Source: Morella rubra (taxonomy: Eukaryota > Streptophyta > Magnoliopsida > Fagales > Myricaceae). From it: 64,000 nucleotides of DNA. A model generated the notes under the pieces. That model ran no database searches. It was not told the origin of the DNA and saw only the letters and a program-made list of their open reading frames with translations. The stretch lies in assembly GCA_003952965.2 (NCBI GenBank), contig CM025849.1, forward strand, positions 7,563,243 to 7,627,242. The letters run 5' to 3'. The translations under genes and the position numbers were made by a program. Below are positions 26,976-35,470 of this stretch, piece after piece; position 1 is the stretch's first letter; every line of letters starts with the position of its first letter.

Positions 26976-27736
26976 AAACTTAAAATTGGTAAAATAAGTA
27001 CTATGTCACGCAACCCCATAGGCCATAGATTAATTTCTGGCTCCGCCACTGGCCGCCTTTGTCGTAAATATCAACCTGCCCCCCACCAAAAACCAATCTG
27101 GTGCAGGTAGGGCAAACAATAGGCGCCACGGATTAGACTTTGAACTTATACTATGTCAGCATATAACAAACTGTACAGAACTATGTAGTAAAACGTTAGT
27201 TAGCTTCAAGTTATAAATAATAGTAGTCCCAAGTAAATGCATATACAGATATACAGTAAAATAGCCTATCAGCCACATTAATTTGTACTCCGTGTATCAC
27301 CAACAGAAAAAAAAAAATAATAACAACAGAGAGAGAGAGAGAGAGAGAAGTCGAGTAGATGGCGTACGGCGCCTTGTTGGTCGGCATTGAGGGCGTGGGA
27401 GACAATCAAGCCGTGGAAGGAGCGGGGCCCGGGGTTGAGGCCTGCGGCAATCATGTCGTAGATGACTTGGGAGACACCAAGAGAGTCACGGTTCCTGGCG
27501 CGCTCCATGAGCTCCTCCATGAAGGTGAACCGAAGGCCCTTCTCGATCGCCGAGGGGGTGGAGGATGAGAAATCATCGTTCTTCGACTGCTGCTTCCTCC
27601 TCCCGGTTTTGGTTCGCTTCTCGGGAGACGAGACAGCGGAGGAGCGAACGACGGCGAGGTTGGGTCGTCGAGGAGGGGGGCAGAGGGGTGGCGGTTTGAA
27701 CGGGAGTGCGGTGTGCGTCAAGAAATGGGTGGACAT
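287..27736 (-). CDS. PTAC3: PTAC3, plastid transcriptionally active chromosome protein 3 (5' seven exons; C-terminus off left edge)
   Basis: Exons on the minus strand: 27368-27736, 25757-25928, 25449-25666, 21159-21219, 19979-20051, 4941-5018, 287-444. All junctions are GT-AG and every phase fits, giving about 376 residues without a stop. The product starts with a Ser/Pro/Arg-rich plastid transit-like peptide (first ~50 residues) followed by a PPR-type helical region. Recognisable family segments include [61 protein letters not shown] and [14 protein letters not shown]3 is known as a PPR/SAP protein associated with the plastid-encoded RNA polymerase and is needed for chloroplast transcription; the family protein is about 900 residues, so the acidic region and SAP domain lie outside the window. 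The start is the first ATG of the transit peptide. Intron sizes are about 1.4, 0.09, 4.2, 1.1, 15.0 and 4.5 kb. The visible exons look intact. Family assignment is from memory of the Arabidopsis protein. Confidence 0.92.
445..3099. other. PTAC3 intron 6, right of exon 7: no gene seen
   Basis: Unique-looking AT-rich intron sequence with short poly(A) and poly(T) runs. Short open frames near 1,270-1,690 and 2,440-2,650 show no family motif. The stretch ends where the 5'-truncated LINE begins. Confidence 0.6.
3100..4350 (+). mobile_element. 5'-truncated L1-type LINE (3' end of ORF2, 3' UTR, poly(A))
   Basis: Translation in changing frames gives the C-terminal part of a plant LINE ORF2: the region just after the reverse transcriptase ([13 protein letters not shown]), then the zf-RVT-like cysteine/histidine segment ([18 protein letters not shown] near 3,840-3,895) and the segment ending around LCWKRNF. 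An AATAAA (4,321-4,327) and a short A-tail close it at about 4,350. The same protein segments occur in the minus-strand LINE at 10.3-16.1 kb, so both copies belong to one family. It is dead on arrival: 5' truncated, with several frameshifts. No clear target duplication was found. Confidence 0.8.
4351..4940. other. PTAC3 intron 6, left of exon 6: nothing recognised
   Basis: About 590 bases of ordinary AT-rich intron between the LINE tail and PTAC3 exon 6. No repeat, gene or RNA motif seen. Confidence 0.6.
5019..6590. other. PTAC3 intron 5, left end: no gene recognised
   Basis: AT-rich intron. A small open frame on the plus strand at 5,534-5,785 and its minus-strand shadow ([18 protein letters not shown]-like) were looked at; neither matches a family I can name. 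Confidence 0.5.
6600..9680 (-). mobile_element. Ty1/Copia retrotransposon fossil (gag to RT, minus strand)
   Basis: Copia order reads right to left: a gag UBN2-type segment (about 8,420-8,620), a CCHC zinc knuckle ([14 protein letters not shown], about 8,080-8,140), the protease/GAG-pre-integrase region (about 7,557-7,838), an integrase segment with the TTPQQNG motif (about 7,145-7,384), and an RT segment with YVDD (near 6,820-6,840). A primer-binding-site complement of initiator tRNA-Met type (GCTCTGATACCA) lies at 9,502-9,513, followed on the right by probable LTR. The element is old and broken in many places; the 3' end is not clearly delimited. Confidence 0.8.
9860..10050 (-). mobile_element. 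Copia 5' LTR plus primer-binding site (second element, minus strand)
   Basis: The minus strand reads TGTTAAGGAAAGTAGACTAG from 10,050 leftward to about 9,872 (179 bp), then the tRNA-Met primer-binding site TGGTATCAGAGC at 9,871-9,860 and a leader continuing to about 9,710. The LTR is of the same family as the plus-strand LTR at 17,705. It abuts plus-strand Copia RT sequence directly at 10,051, so it marks an insertion of one Copia copy into another in opposite orientation. Most of its body is missing or nested further left. Confidence 0.7.
10397..13806 (-). pseudogene. LINE ORF2: endonuclease, reverse transcriptase, zf-RVT (decayed)
   Basis: Starts at 13,806 with the APE-type endonuclease signature ([15 protein letters not shown], then CLQETK). 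Reverse transcriptase blocks follow: [11 protein letters not shown] and [19 protein letters not shown] (12,604-12,450), the catalytic FADD in [12 protein letters not shown] (about 11,960-11,990), [20 protein letters not shown] and WLWRF. The C-terminal cysteine/histidine domain lies at 10,397-11,135, ending [14 protein letters not shown] and LFCWKRKF. Reading is spread over at least seven open segments in different frames, so there are at least six disruptions. Enzymatic roles (nicking, target-primed reverse transcription) are known for the family. Confidence 0.85.
14022..15830 (-). pseudogene. LINE ORF1 (gag-like) with internal tandem repeat, decayed
   Basis: The right end begins with a conserved plant LINE ORF1 segment ([20 protein letters not shown], with FGAVWLANM), then [17 protein letters not shown] at 15,503, which resembles the DUF4283-type RNA-binding domain of plant LINE ORF1 proteins. 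The left part is Ser/Gly/Val-rich and contains a 248-bp tandem repeat. Several frameshifts and stops are present. Assigned by position upstream of ORF2 and by motif memory. Confidence 0.65.
14061..14556 (-). repeat. 248-bp tandem repeat inside LINE ORF1
   Basis: Two direct copies start at 14,061 and 14,309 (both open GAATCCCGAGCATTTGCATC) and match at most positions across about 240 bases; a third partial match follows near 14,551. The duplicated protein segment includes VNGP(V/I)SGES(F/S)EFIHGDIVS. Confidence 0.8.
15725..17147. repeat. 711-bp near-perfect tandem duplication across the LINE/Copia junction
   Basis: 15,725-16,435 is repeated directly at 16,436-17,147. Each copy carries about 405 bases of LINE 5' end followed by about 306 bases of the flanking Copia element. 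The only difference I noticed is one base (GACCGATATC against GACCGGATATC). The start codon of the small Copia frame recurs exactly 711 bases apart (16,239 and 16,950). It arose after the LINE insertion. Confidence 0.9.
17911..19978. other. PTAC3 intron 5, right end, with a GC-rich block at about 18,490-18,970
   Basis: Mostly AT-rich, but 18,490-18,970 is strikingly GC-rich with G- and C-runs. The open frames there on both strands are low-complexity Pro/Gly/Arg products with no family motif. Sequences like GAAACTGGTTTTGAAACC and its variants occur on both sides (18,252 and 19,079). It may be an unclassified repeat. A minus-strand frame at 19,179-19,460 is not part of PTAC3. Confidence 0.45.
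21545..22160 (-). mobile_element. Copia 3' end: RNase H C-terminus and 3' LTR (minus strand)
   Basis: Minus-strand 22,159-21,794 encodes the end of a Copia RNase [59 protein letters not shown] and LLDQPASI. A polypurine tract (ATTTGAGGGGG) follows, then an LTR beginning TGTCAGTGAGATATG at 21,785 and reaching roughly 21,550. The rest of the element is absent. The terminal bases resemble those of the TRIM at 60.4 kb, so the two are related. Confidence 0.8.
22366..22700 (-). mobile_element. Probable LTR with adjoining primer-binding-site remnant
   Basis: GCTCCGATAAGA (22,366-22,377) resembles the complement of the tRNA-Met primer-binding site (GCTCTGATACCA). It is followed by a segment starting TGTTGAAATAAACGG with a reversed TATA-like box (TATATTTATAC, about 22,565). 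This looks like a second, different LTR fossil fused next to the Copia 3' end. Its right border is uncertain. Confidence 0.4.
23452..23915 (-). mobile_element. Copia reverse-transcriptase remnant
   Basis: The minus strand encodes [14 protein letters not shown] and [12 protein letters not shown], the end of the Copia RT block with its YVDD site. A GCTCTGAAATCA-like primer-site remnant lies near 23,899. Fragmentary and old; it sits in PTAC3 intron 3 with other LTR debris up to about 24.4 kb. Confidence 0.6.
26355..27051. mobile_element. Non-autonomous hAT-like DNA transposon with 8-bp target duplication
   Basis: The left end reads CAGTGGCAGAGAGAGAGGG and the right end, inverted, CAGTGGCGGAGCCAGAAATT, a familiar plant hAT (Tip100-like) terminus. 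The 8 bases outside are GCCACCTT (26,347-26,354) and GCCGCCTT (27,052-27,059), one mismatch. The 697-bp body is AT-rich, codes for nothing and contains a (CA)n(TA)n microsatellite at about 26,945-26,976. It lies in PTAC3 intron 1. Confidence 0.75.
27328..27349. repeat. (GA)n microsatellite just inside PTAC3 intron 1
   Basis: About ten GA units, 19 bases beyond the exon 1 donor site (GTACGC). On the transcribed strand it is a (CT)n run. Confidence 0.9.
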
Positions 27737-27884
27737 TGAGGAGCGGGTGGATAAGAGTTCTCAGAATTGGAGTGCAGCAGAAGAGTTAAGAGTGGGAGCG
27801 GGAGACATGGGGTTTAAGATTTATTAAGAGGAACAGCAGACAACGCCCAAACCCCCAGAAAAGAAACCATGCGAGAAGAGGAAG

Positions 27885-27950
27885 CGCACGTGCTGCTTAT
27901 TACGTGTCATCGATTTTTTTTTTTTTCTACGTGTTACGTGTCGTCGATTA
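27885..27950 (-). promoter_or_regulatory. G-box / ACGTG cluster upstream of PTAC3
   Basis: About 150-215 bases upstream of the PTAC3 start codon there is a palindromic G-box core CACGTG (27887-27892) and further ACGTGT(C) cores at 27902-27908 and in 27928-27942. A short direct repeat, TTACGTGTC followed by a TCGATT-like block, occurs twice (about 27899 and 27934). G-boxes bind bZIP and bHLH factors, including light-signalling ones, which would suit a plastid gene. Function is inferred from motif and position only. Confidence 0.4.
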
Positions 27951-27959
27951 CTTGTGTAG

Positions 27960-29515
27960 TTATAACATCGTGAATACAATAAATTCACAAAATGAATATT
28001 TAAAATATCAAAAAAAATTTACACAAACATCAAAATATTTTTAATATAAATTCTAATAATTTTTCACATAAATTTTAATATTTTTTAAAAAAAAATTAAT
28101 AAATTTTTTCTTTTCATACTTTTTCATCAAAATACAATATTTTTTTATTAAAAAATTACATTAAATTATCTCTCTTTACATCTTTTTACAAACTTTAATA
28201 AAAATAAATTTCAATCTATATAAATATTTATAATTCTTACACAAAAATCTATAAAATTCTAATCTCCATAAATATTAACAATTCTATCAAAAATCTTACC
28301 ATTTTTTATATACTTCTCTCACTTTACTAAAAAAAAATGCCCCTCTCACTTTCTCTTCTAATAAAAAAACAATATTTGTTGCAAAATTTAAAAAGACCTT
28401 GTTGTGTCTAAGCACGCTACGGTGTTTTTTTTTTTTAGCTACGAGTTTACTTGGTACGATTAATGTATTTTTTTACGTTTTAAAATCTATTCTACTGGCC
28501 AAGGAAAAAAAAAATCTATTCTACTCCTTCTCGTTTTTAAGATACTAATTTTCATTTTGTAAATAATATGCTCTCTTATACTCACTTATTTTTTTTCAAC
28601 TTAATTATGTAATATTCATAATATTTAAGCTAAATTAATCCGCCGGTTTTTGAAATATTCTTTAAGAAAAATGGTTCACATGGCTGATAATGTCATCATA
28701 TGTTTAAAAAGAGTATGACACGTGCCACAAAAAAAATTTGATGGCTATGAAAAAATAAAATACTAATTACTAAATGTTGGTACATTTTAATATTTTATTA
28801 ATTATTCATTAACGCTGCACCTAGTGAAGAAATATAACGTTAGGAAGATGAATTCTTCATTATTCGTTGAATATATATTACCTAGTGACAGTAGAAAATT
28901 TTAAATAGTTAACGGTTTGTTGTTGCGTCATTATAACTAAAAATAAATAAATTATTTTATTTCTTGGTCTTAGAACTTTTTAACTAGTCTTTCTTTACCA
29001 TCTGCTATACAATTTAAAAAGTATAAATTCAATTTCTTTCAAGAAAGAATTTGTAAGAAAGGTGTTCTAGTGATAGAACTTTGAGTTAATCCTCTCGTGC
29101 AGAATAAGGTTCAAGTTATACGAGTTCGATGAGTAAGTCAGGTTATTGTATCTTGGAGGAGACAAATCACAGAGAAAATCTGCATCGGTTTATAAGCTTT
29201 GCCAACCGCAAAATGTTTCAATCTCCTTAAGAGAGTCATAATTTTTGTGCTTCAGTGTGACTTTATTTCGTTCTAGTTTTTTATTTATTGTAATTTTCTC
29301 AACTACCTCCAATACTAAATCAACACGAAATCTTAAAAAATAAAAATAAGAAAATAAATAAAAACATAAATAACCCAAATCAAGCGACATATAAAGAAGC
29401 TTAGAAGAAGAAAAAACGACATTTAATGAAGCATAAATTAAAAATAGACTAAACAAAATCATGTGTCACAAAATCTAAGAAATAAAAAAACAAAAATAAA
29501 AAGCAAAAAAGACAA
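27960..29515. other. AT-rich intergenic DNA, no gene seen
   Basis: Very AT-rich, with many A- and T-runs and short imperfect repeats of AAATTTTAAT type. No open frame with a recognisable motif and no clear transposon ends. Confidence 0.6.
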
Positions 29516-29519
29516 AATA

Positions 29520-30110
29520 TATAAGGATGGGTACGGAACGGATGGAACTAGTTCCGTTCTGATACTCACCGGAATGTAATTTTTTTGTTCCAAAATCAAA
29601 ATCGAAAATTCCAGTTAGGCATGTTAACTTTTTTGGACATATTTTTATGGGCCTTAACAAGCCAAAAATATTTTTTAGACTGAATTTTTAGAAGATTTTT
29701 CTGTTATTTATCATAAATTAACAATAAATGTAAATATTCATCCAAAATCTAAATTTTAAAATTAAACATTCAAGCAAATTCTATATCTTATACTTTATTT
29801 TGAGCCCTATTTAAAAAAAATGGAAATTTTTGTATTTTTTAGTTATTCATCATAAATTAACAATAAATATAAAATATTCATCCAAAATCTAAATTTCAAA
29901 ATAAAGATTCAATAAAATTCCATATGTTATACTTTATTTTGAGCATTATTTTTATTTTATTCGTTTAGAAAAATCAAAACAGAAATTTTTAATTTCGGTT
30001 CCGGTTTCGGAAATTGTCAAAAATGACTTTCAATTTTGGTATACGCTGGAATCAAAACTAAATTTCTGGAAGTAAAACCGAAAATTCCGATTTTTATTGA
30101 AATTTTGCCC
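29520..30110 (+). repeat. Dispersed repeat, copy 1, with internal ~130-bp tandem duplication
   Basis: Shares a recognisable, diverged sequence with 49,800-50,250 in the opposite orientation (core: CATAAATTAACAATAAATGT ... CTTATACTTTATTTTGAGC, and TATGTCCA blocks). In this copy the core occurs twice in tandem (about 29,700-29,815 and 29,835-29,950). The ends are rich in CGGTT/CCGAA motifs. Family unknown to me; probably a non-autonomous transposon. Confidence 0.6.
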
Positions 30111-30899
30111 ACCGTTACAAATATAAATTTAGCAGCAAACAAATGAAGTTCATCAAATAAAATGTACAAAAGAAAAATCACAAAACAAAGACAAAGCACC
30201 AAAACAGAAAAAAGAAAAAAAAAATAAGACAGCGTGGAAACTTGAAGCACCAAAATACAATAGTTAACAAAACAGACAGTAAGAAATAAACAAAGCGAAA
30301 ACGCTCGTTGGAGTAGTGGACTTTAAACTTAGGCCTTTAAGCCTTCAGTTTTGGAGATTTGACCCAACAAGAAACCCATGCTCGGCTGAATGGAGAAGGT
30401 GCCACTTGAACGAAGGTTCGATAGCAAGCCAGTGGGCTCATCATCTGTCAGAAAGTTTCTTTTTTCAGACTAAATGCGAATTAGTGTGGGGAAATAGGTC
30501 TACTTCTGATGACACCAAATTCTAAGATAATTGGCCCATAAAGATCTGGATTTACGTAACTTGACCAAAAGAGGCCAATTTGGAGAAATCCTTAAAAGAG
30601 AAGCCTGACAAGAATTCATCAACCAAAGATGTGAACCACGAAAATAAAGTTCCACGATTAAATACACATGATGGAAGGAAAACTATCTACTACCCAAAAA
30701 ATCATGATATAAAGTAGTTGAAAAACTATCATGCCTTAAACCTCCCCGGTTAGAAAGTGACTTACTAATCATAAAAAATAGACTTTTGTATAAAAACTTA
30801 TTTAATGAAACTTTATTAAAAAAAAAATAACTTCAATAAAACTCTCCAAAGGTCAAGGTAAAAACAACTTCTTTTAAACTCTATCAAAACACAAAGACA

Positions 30900-33569
30900 A
30901 ATCTAAATGTGAATAGATTGACACTATAATCAAATATTTATTCTAATAATCTCTCAGCTACCCGCCCACGTGCCATCTAATCCTGACTATCGACACGCTC
31001 TTGATCAACATCTGAAAATAAAGAAAACAATAGCGGGTGAGTTCGACAACTCAGTAAGCAAAATCATTAAGCTACTGTGTATCCCATGAGCCAATTTATA
31101 AACAGTAAGAGACATAATATTTAAAATCTTTCTAAACTGTTGAAAGCTGTTTTTGGCAATTTCAATGAAACATCTTTATCAATAAAACAATTTTATCTAT
31201 ATAACATAATACTATAGAAAATCATATAATATAACTGTAAAACAATTTTTATCTTTCATAATAATACTATAGAAAATCCCTTTGGCAATAACTGTGGGTC
31301 ACATTTACCCCCGTGACAGGGTTATGCAGTTGCTACCTAGTTTGGAATCAACCAAACTAAGTAATACTATGGGTAGAATTCTTTCTTACTAAGGCTTGGT
31401 CATGTCCAAGTGTACACTTGGTAAAAATTATAAAATAAACCACTTTTTCCAAAATAGGTGCATCAATAGGTTGCAATTGGTATCAATGCGCTGTTTCTGT
31501 AACTCTGGGCCTTAGGGTTTGAAAATACTATATAACATATCATACAATAAATATCAAAAAGCTTTGATTTAAATATTGAAAACATCGTGAAATATCATGC
31601 ACAAATCTTGAATAATAATAAATATAAAAACTTTGTTTTAAACATTAAAAACATCATGAAATATCATTGGACATAAAAATAGGCTCATGTTTACACATTT
31701 CATGCTATAATATTTAAAAAAAATTTCGAAACGTAATGCACATAAAACTCTGAAGGTTTTCAATAAATCATGCAATTTCTCAAATATCACCTCGGTCTTT
31801 TAAGAAAATCTAGCATAATAATTTCGCTTACCTGGATCTTCAAGCAAAAAGCCCTTGACTTAGCACCTATCAGTGCTTTCAAATTAAATTTTCACTGGTC
31901 AATTGCCGGGTTCGGTTTCAAAATAAAATTGGGATGTAGGCACATATCAGAAATTCCGGTGGAAAATTGAACCGGAGTCAAGTCAACCCGGGTACCATCA
32001 ATTTTGGAAAAAGACAATCTTCCGGTATCTTAAATCAATTTAAAAAGATATATATGTATTGTGATACCTTCTCATCTGAAATACGAAGTCTAGCATGCGA
32101 GTTAAAAACTGATCACAAAGGGAAGCGATTTATGGCCTACTTCAGATTAACATAATAACATTCTCCAAACATTTAACTTGCCTCTTGAAGATTCTATATA
32201 AATTGTAAAAATCATAATTTTTCTTTAAATTGGCTCGAAAATAATTACATGTATACTCATCAAGAACCTAAATTTTCCCGAACAAATCTTGAACCTAGTT
32301 CCGAAATGTTCCTGAAATAATAGAGAAGAGATTAGACAACTAATCGGATGAGGAATACAAACAAAAGGAAATGGTTCAAAGAAAATTTAAAAGATTGAAA
32401 AATTGCCCAACCCAAAAACGTAAAAATGAGGTGGAAGTCACGTACGCCGACTCCGGGATCAGGAAAAGGAATTTTAAATTCATATCTTCAATTGTAAGGC
32501 ATTCATCATGGGCAAAGAAAATGACTGCTGTCTTCTTGAATCAAATCAAATTCAGGTTTGGGGTATTCTTGTTAGGACTAGAAGGATAACAAGCAAAAGG
32601 TGGGAAATTAAATATGCATGGGTGAAATTCAAAATTCTAAAATATAACTAACCTATCAAAATGATGTTGAATAGTAAAATTTCATATCTAGATTCCACAG
32701 TCAATAAAATCGACATTTACCTACGGAGTCAAATACCCTAAATAATTCGGTACTCATCAATTCCAAAATTCATAAAGATCTAGAAATTTATACCAGTGTT
32801 ATAAAGATACCCATAAAATGAAATTCGAAGCCTAGCTATGTCATTCCAAAATTCCAATCTATATCAAAGGATCTTTCCCAGCAATTTCGATTTATCTAAG
32901 CCTAACTTCCAGATTTTCAAAACCATAACAATACATCTCCAAAAATTACAAAACTTTAACTCAATCCTCTTGAAGATGTCTAGTATGAAATATCTAAAAA
33001 TCATAATTGTTCAACTTCTAGGGTTGGCTATACAAAAATAATTCATCTACTACTCAGATCAAGAACCTGAATTTTTCTGAACAAATTTTGAACCCAAATT
33101 CAATTACTCCAAGAAACCCATTAAAACTATTTCGAAAATCTTGAAATAATTAGGGCTAGATCTAGACACCCTATGGTTTGATCTCTCATAAAAAGAATAC
33201 AAATAAAATATCAAGAAATTTAAAATACTTAAATTTGCTTCAAGAAAATTAATCTAGATTGTTGAAAGCAAGAAAACCCTTCTTTTCCTCTTGTTGGCGT
33301 AAAAATGAGGTGTGCAAAAATTAAAAACCAATATGTAAATATATATAGACTCACACTAGTAATAGATTGCCTTTTAAATTTTGAAACTTTTGATTTTTAA
33401 ATAATCATTGCAGTAAAATCTTTAACATTTTAAAAAGGTTTGACGAGGTCAAAGATAAATTTTCAACTATTTTAAATGATTTAAACTCAAATTTCAAATT
33501 TAAAGAAGACATTTCAAATATCAAATAACAAATTCAAATAGTTTTAAAATAGAAACCTCGGGTGTTACA
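30900..33569 (-). mobile_element. Probable solo LTR of a Ty3/Gypsy (Tekay/Del-like) retrotransposon
   Basis: The minus strand starts TGTAACACCCGAGGTTTC at 33,569, the typical opening of plant Tekay/Del LTRs, and further in contains the conserved stretch around GAGTTGTCGAACTCACCCGC (about 31,035-31,055). No gag-pol sequence or primer-binding site adjoins it, so it looks like a solo LTR of up to about 2.7 kb. The left border and the target duplication could not be fixed. Confidence 0.55.
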
Positions 33570-33574
33570 GTTGG

Positions 33575-34670
33575 AAGAGGAAACTAGAGAAAGGAGTAAC
33601 AAGGAAAAGGTGGAGAATTCACTACAAAAAAGAAGACAGGTATGCAATTCATTAACAACAATTACTGATTTAAAGAAAAACAATACGAAAGAATTGACTT
33701 AATCATCGAAGGATTTACTCCCCAAGGACAGAGGTTTTTGTTTATATCGTTCAAGGAAGATTTGCAAGACGACAGAAGCGCATTTATTTCAAATATCATT
33801 TGTAAGTCAATTGATTCATCTACTTCTACTTGCAACTGTAGTGACAACATTCTCGGCTTGCTTGCAAGAATCTCAAGTTTTCTCCTCTCTTTTATAGTCC
33901 ATTCTAAGTGTAGCCATGGATTCCTATCCACCCAACCTTAAACAGAGGCCTGGGTCCTTTGACTGATGTTCAACCCATGCATCCTCGAAAGGCTTACTAC
34001 AGGCAGAACAAGTCCTAGAGCATGTTATCAAAAGAAGCTACCCATTATGTTAATTTGTCCATCCTTGCATTTGGACTATGAGGAACTCAATTGAAGCACC
34101 GCTGCTGGTGTAAAACCAAGCGAATGTTTAATGGAAGAGACAATTGATGAGAGTTGTTAGCTTCTTGTTGAAGACGTAGATGTGATTGCTTGGAATATAT
34201 CTGAAGAGTTGCCTTCAAAGATTGTTTGAGAATATCCCAATTTCACAACTTCGGTGACAGCTGGTAAAGCATCTAATAGTTTCGCCCATGAGTGGATTTG
34301 TATAAAAATCATGAGCACGAACAGACCAACCATTCATGATCTCTCCTCATGAGTTTGGACATATAACTGCTTACATGGAATAATCATGTCGAATGCTCGT
34401 ATTGTAATGTATCTTGGAAAAACCTTCTAGAGGAGGTGACCATCAAGTTGATTTAATTGCAGACACAACTTCTCTTGCTAGGCATTATAATGTTAAAAAG
34501 CTTCGTTTTCTAACAAGACAGGAGAGTTGCGAAGAATTGGATCGAGTACTCTAGAGAATCGTTGAAAATGCCTTAAGATTTCCAAATAACCTCATACAAT
34601 TAATTTTGATGATAACAAACAATTGTAATAAGTTTCAATGGAACTTCTAACTTGTGGAGATTTATTCTAA
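33575..34670. other. No gene recognised
   Basis: Contains a minus-strand open frame of 89 codons (33,662-33,931) with no motif I recognise and no evident splice partners. The rest is featureless. Confidence 0.5.
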
Positions 34671-34679
34671 TTTTTTTTT

Positions 34680-35470
34680 TAGGTTCAGCAAATGGAAAGA
34701 GCAAAAGAAAGTGGATGCCTTGGCACCGCATTTGTAAACCTTGTGAGGAAGGTGGTTTGGGTATTAGGGATCTTTCTCAAGAGGCCTTGCATATGAAATT
34801 CGCTTAGAAGAAATTATTTGGTAATTCACTATGGCCATAATTCTTCCATGGGTAGTACATTTAAAATTCTTTGCCATCTAGACTTGTGATGAAGTGAGGT
34901 AACTCAACTTTTTGGAAAGTGGTGGGTTCTTGCATTCCTATGACCTGCAAACTTCTTTTTGGCGGATAAGAGATGGTTACATGAATTTCTAGTTTGATAA
35001 TTGGAAGGGAAATGGTCATCTTTCTAAGTTGGTGCAGTTAAGAATCCGAATTTGAGTTTTGTGATTTTTTTTAGCTATCAAATTGGGACTCATTTCAGCT
35101 GGAAGATCTTGTCGGGGCTGCTATTGTTCCCAATATTATTTCGTCTTAACCTCGCTTGCGAAATTGTTCTAATACACTTATTTGGAAGGCGAATCCAAAA
35201 GGTATGTTTTATAATTTGAAGTGCATGGAAATTAATTCCAACCAAATTTACTACGGTGTTAATTAGTGTCGTTGGGTATCACATAAGAATCTTCTTAGCA
35301 AAATGTCCATAGTTATGTGAAGAATGATTTATGACTTCTTACTTATTGATGCTTGCTTTAGTCATCTTGGTATTCCTATTATTTCTAAATGTAATTGTTG
35401 TGTAGAAGGCCATATTAAAGACAACAATCATGTCCTTAGTACTAGTATGATTGTGATTCAAGTTTGAAAT
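34680..35470 (+). mobile_element. Degraded LINE ORF2 fragment
   Basis: Plus-strand pieces in shifting frames read HRICKPCEEGGLGIRDLSQ and, further on, LIWKANPKGMF and LGIPIISKCNCC, as in the post-RT and zf-RVT part of plant LINE ORF2. Many stops; a different LINE family from the two in PTAC3. Confidence 0.6.

Noticed and set aside
27359-27827. Plus-strand open frames across PTAC3 exon 1
   Set aside because: They are antisense shadows of the GC-rich first exon of PTAC3, which has correct phase and family similarity on the minus strand.
30316-30525. 69-codon plus-strand frame
   Set aside because: No motif, no neighbouring exon, and close to the Gypsy-type LTR border; probably repeat sequence.
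33662-33931. 89-codon minus-strand frame
   Set aside because: No recognised motif, no promoter or splice partner, and it lies between transposon remnants. Kept only as unexplained sequence.
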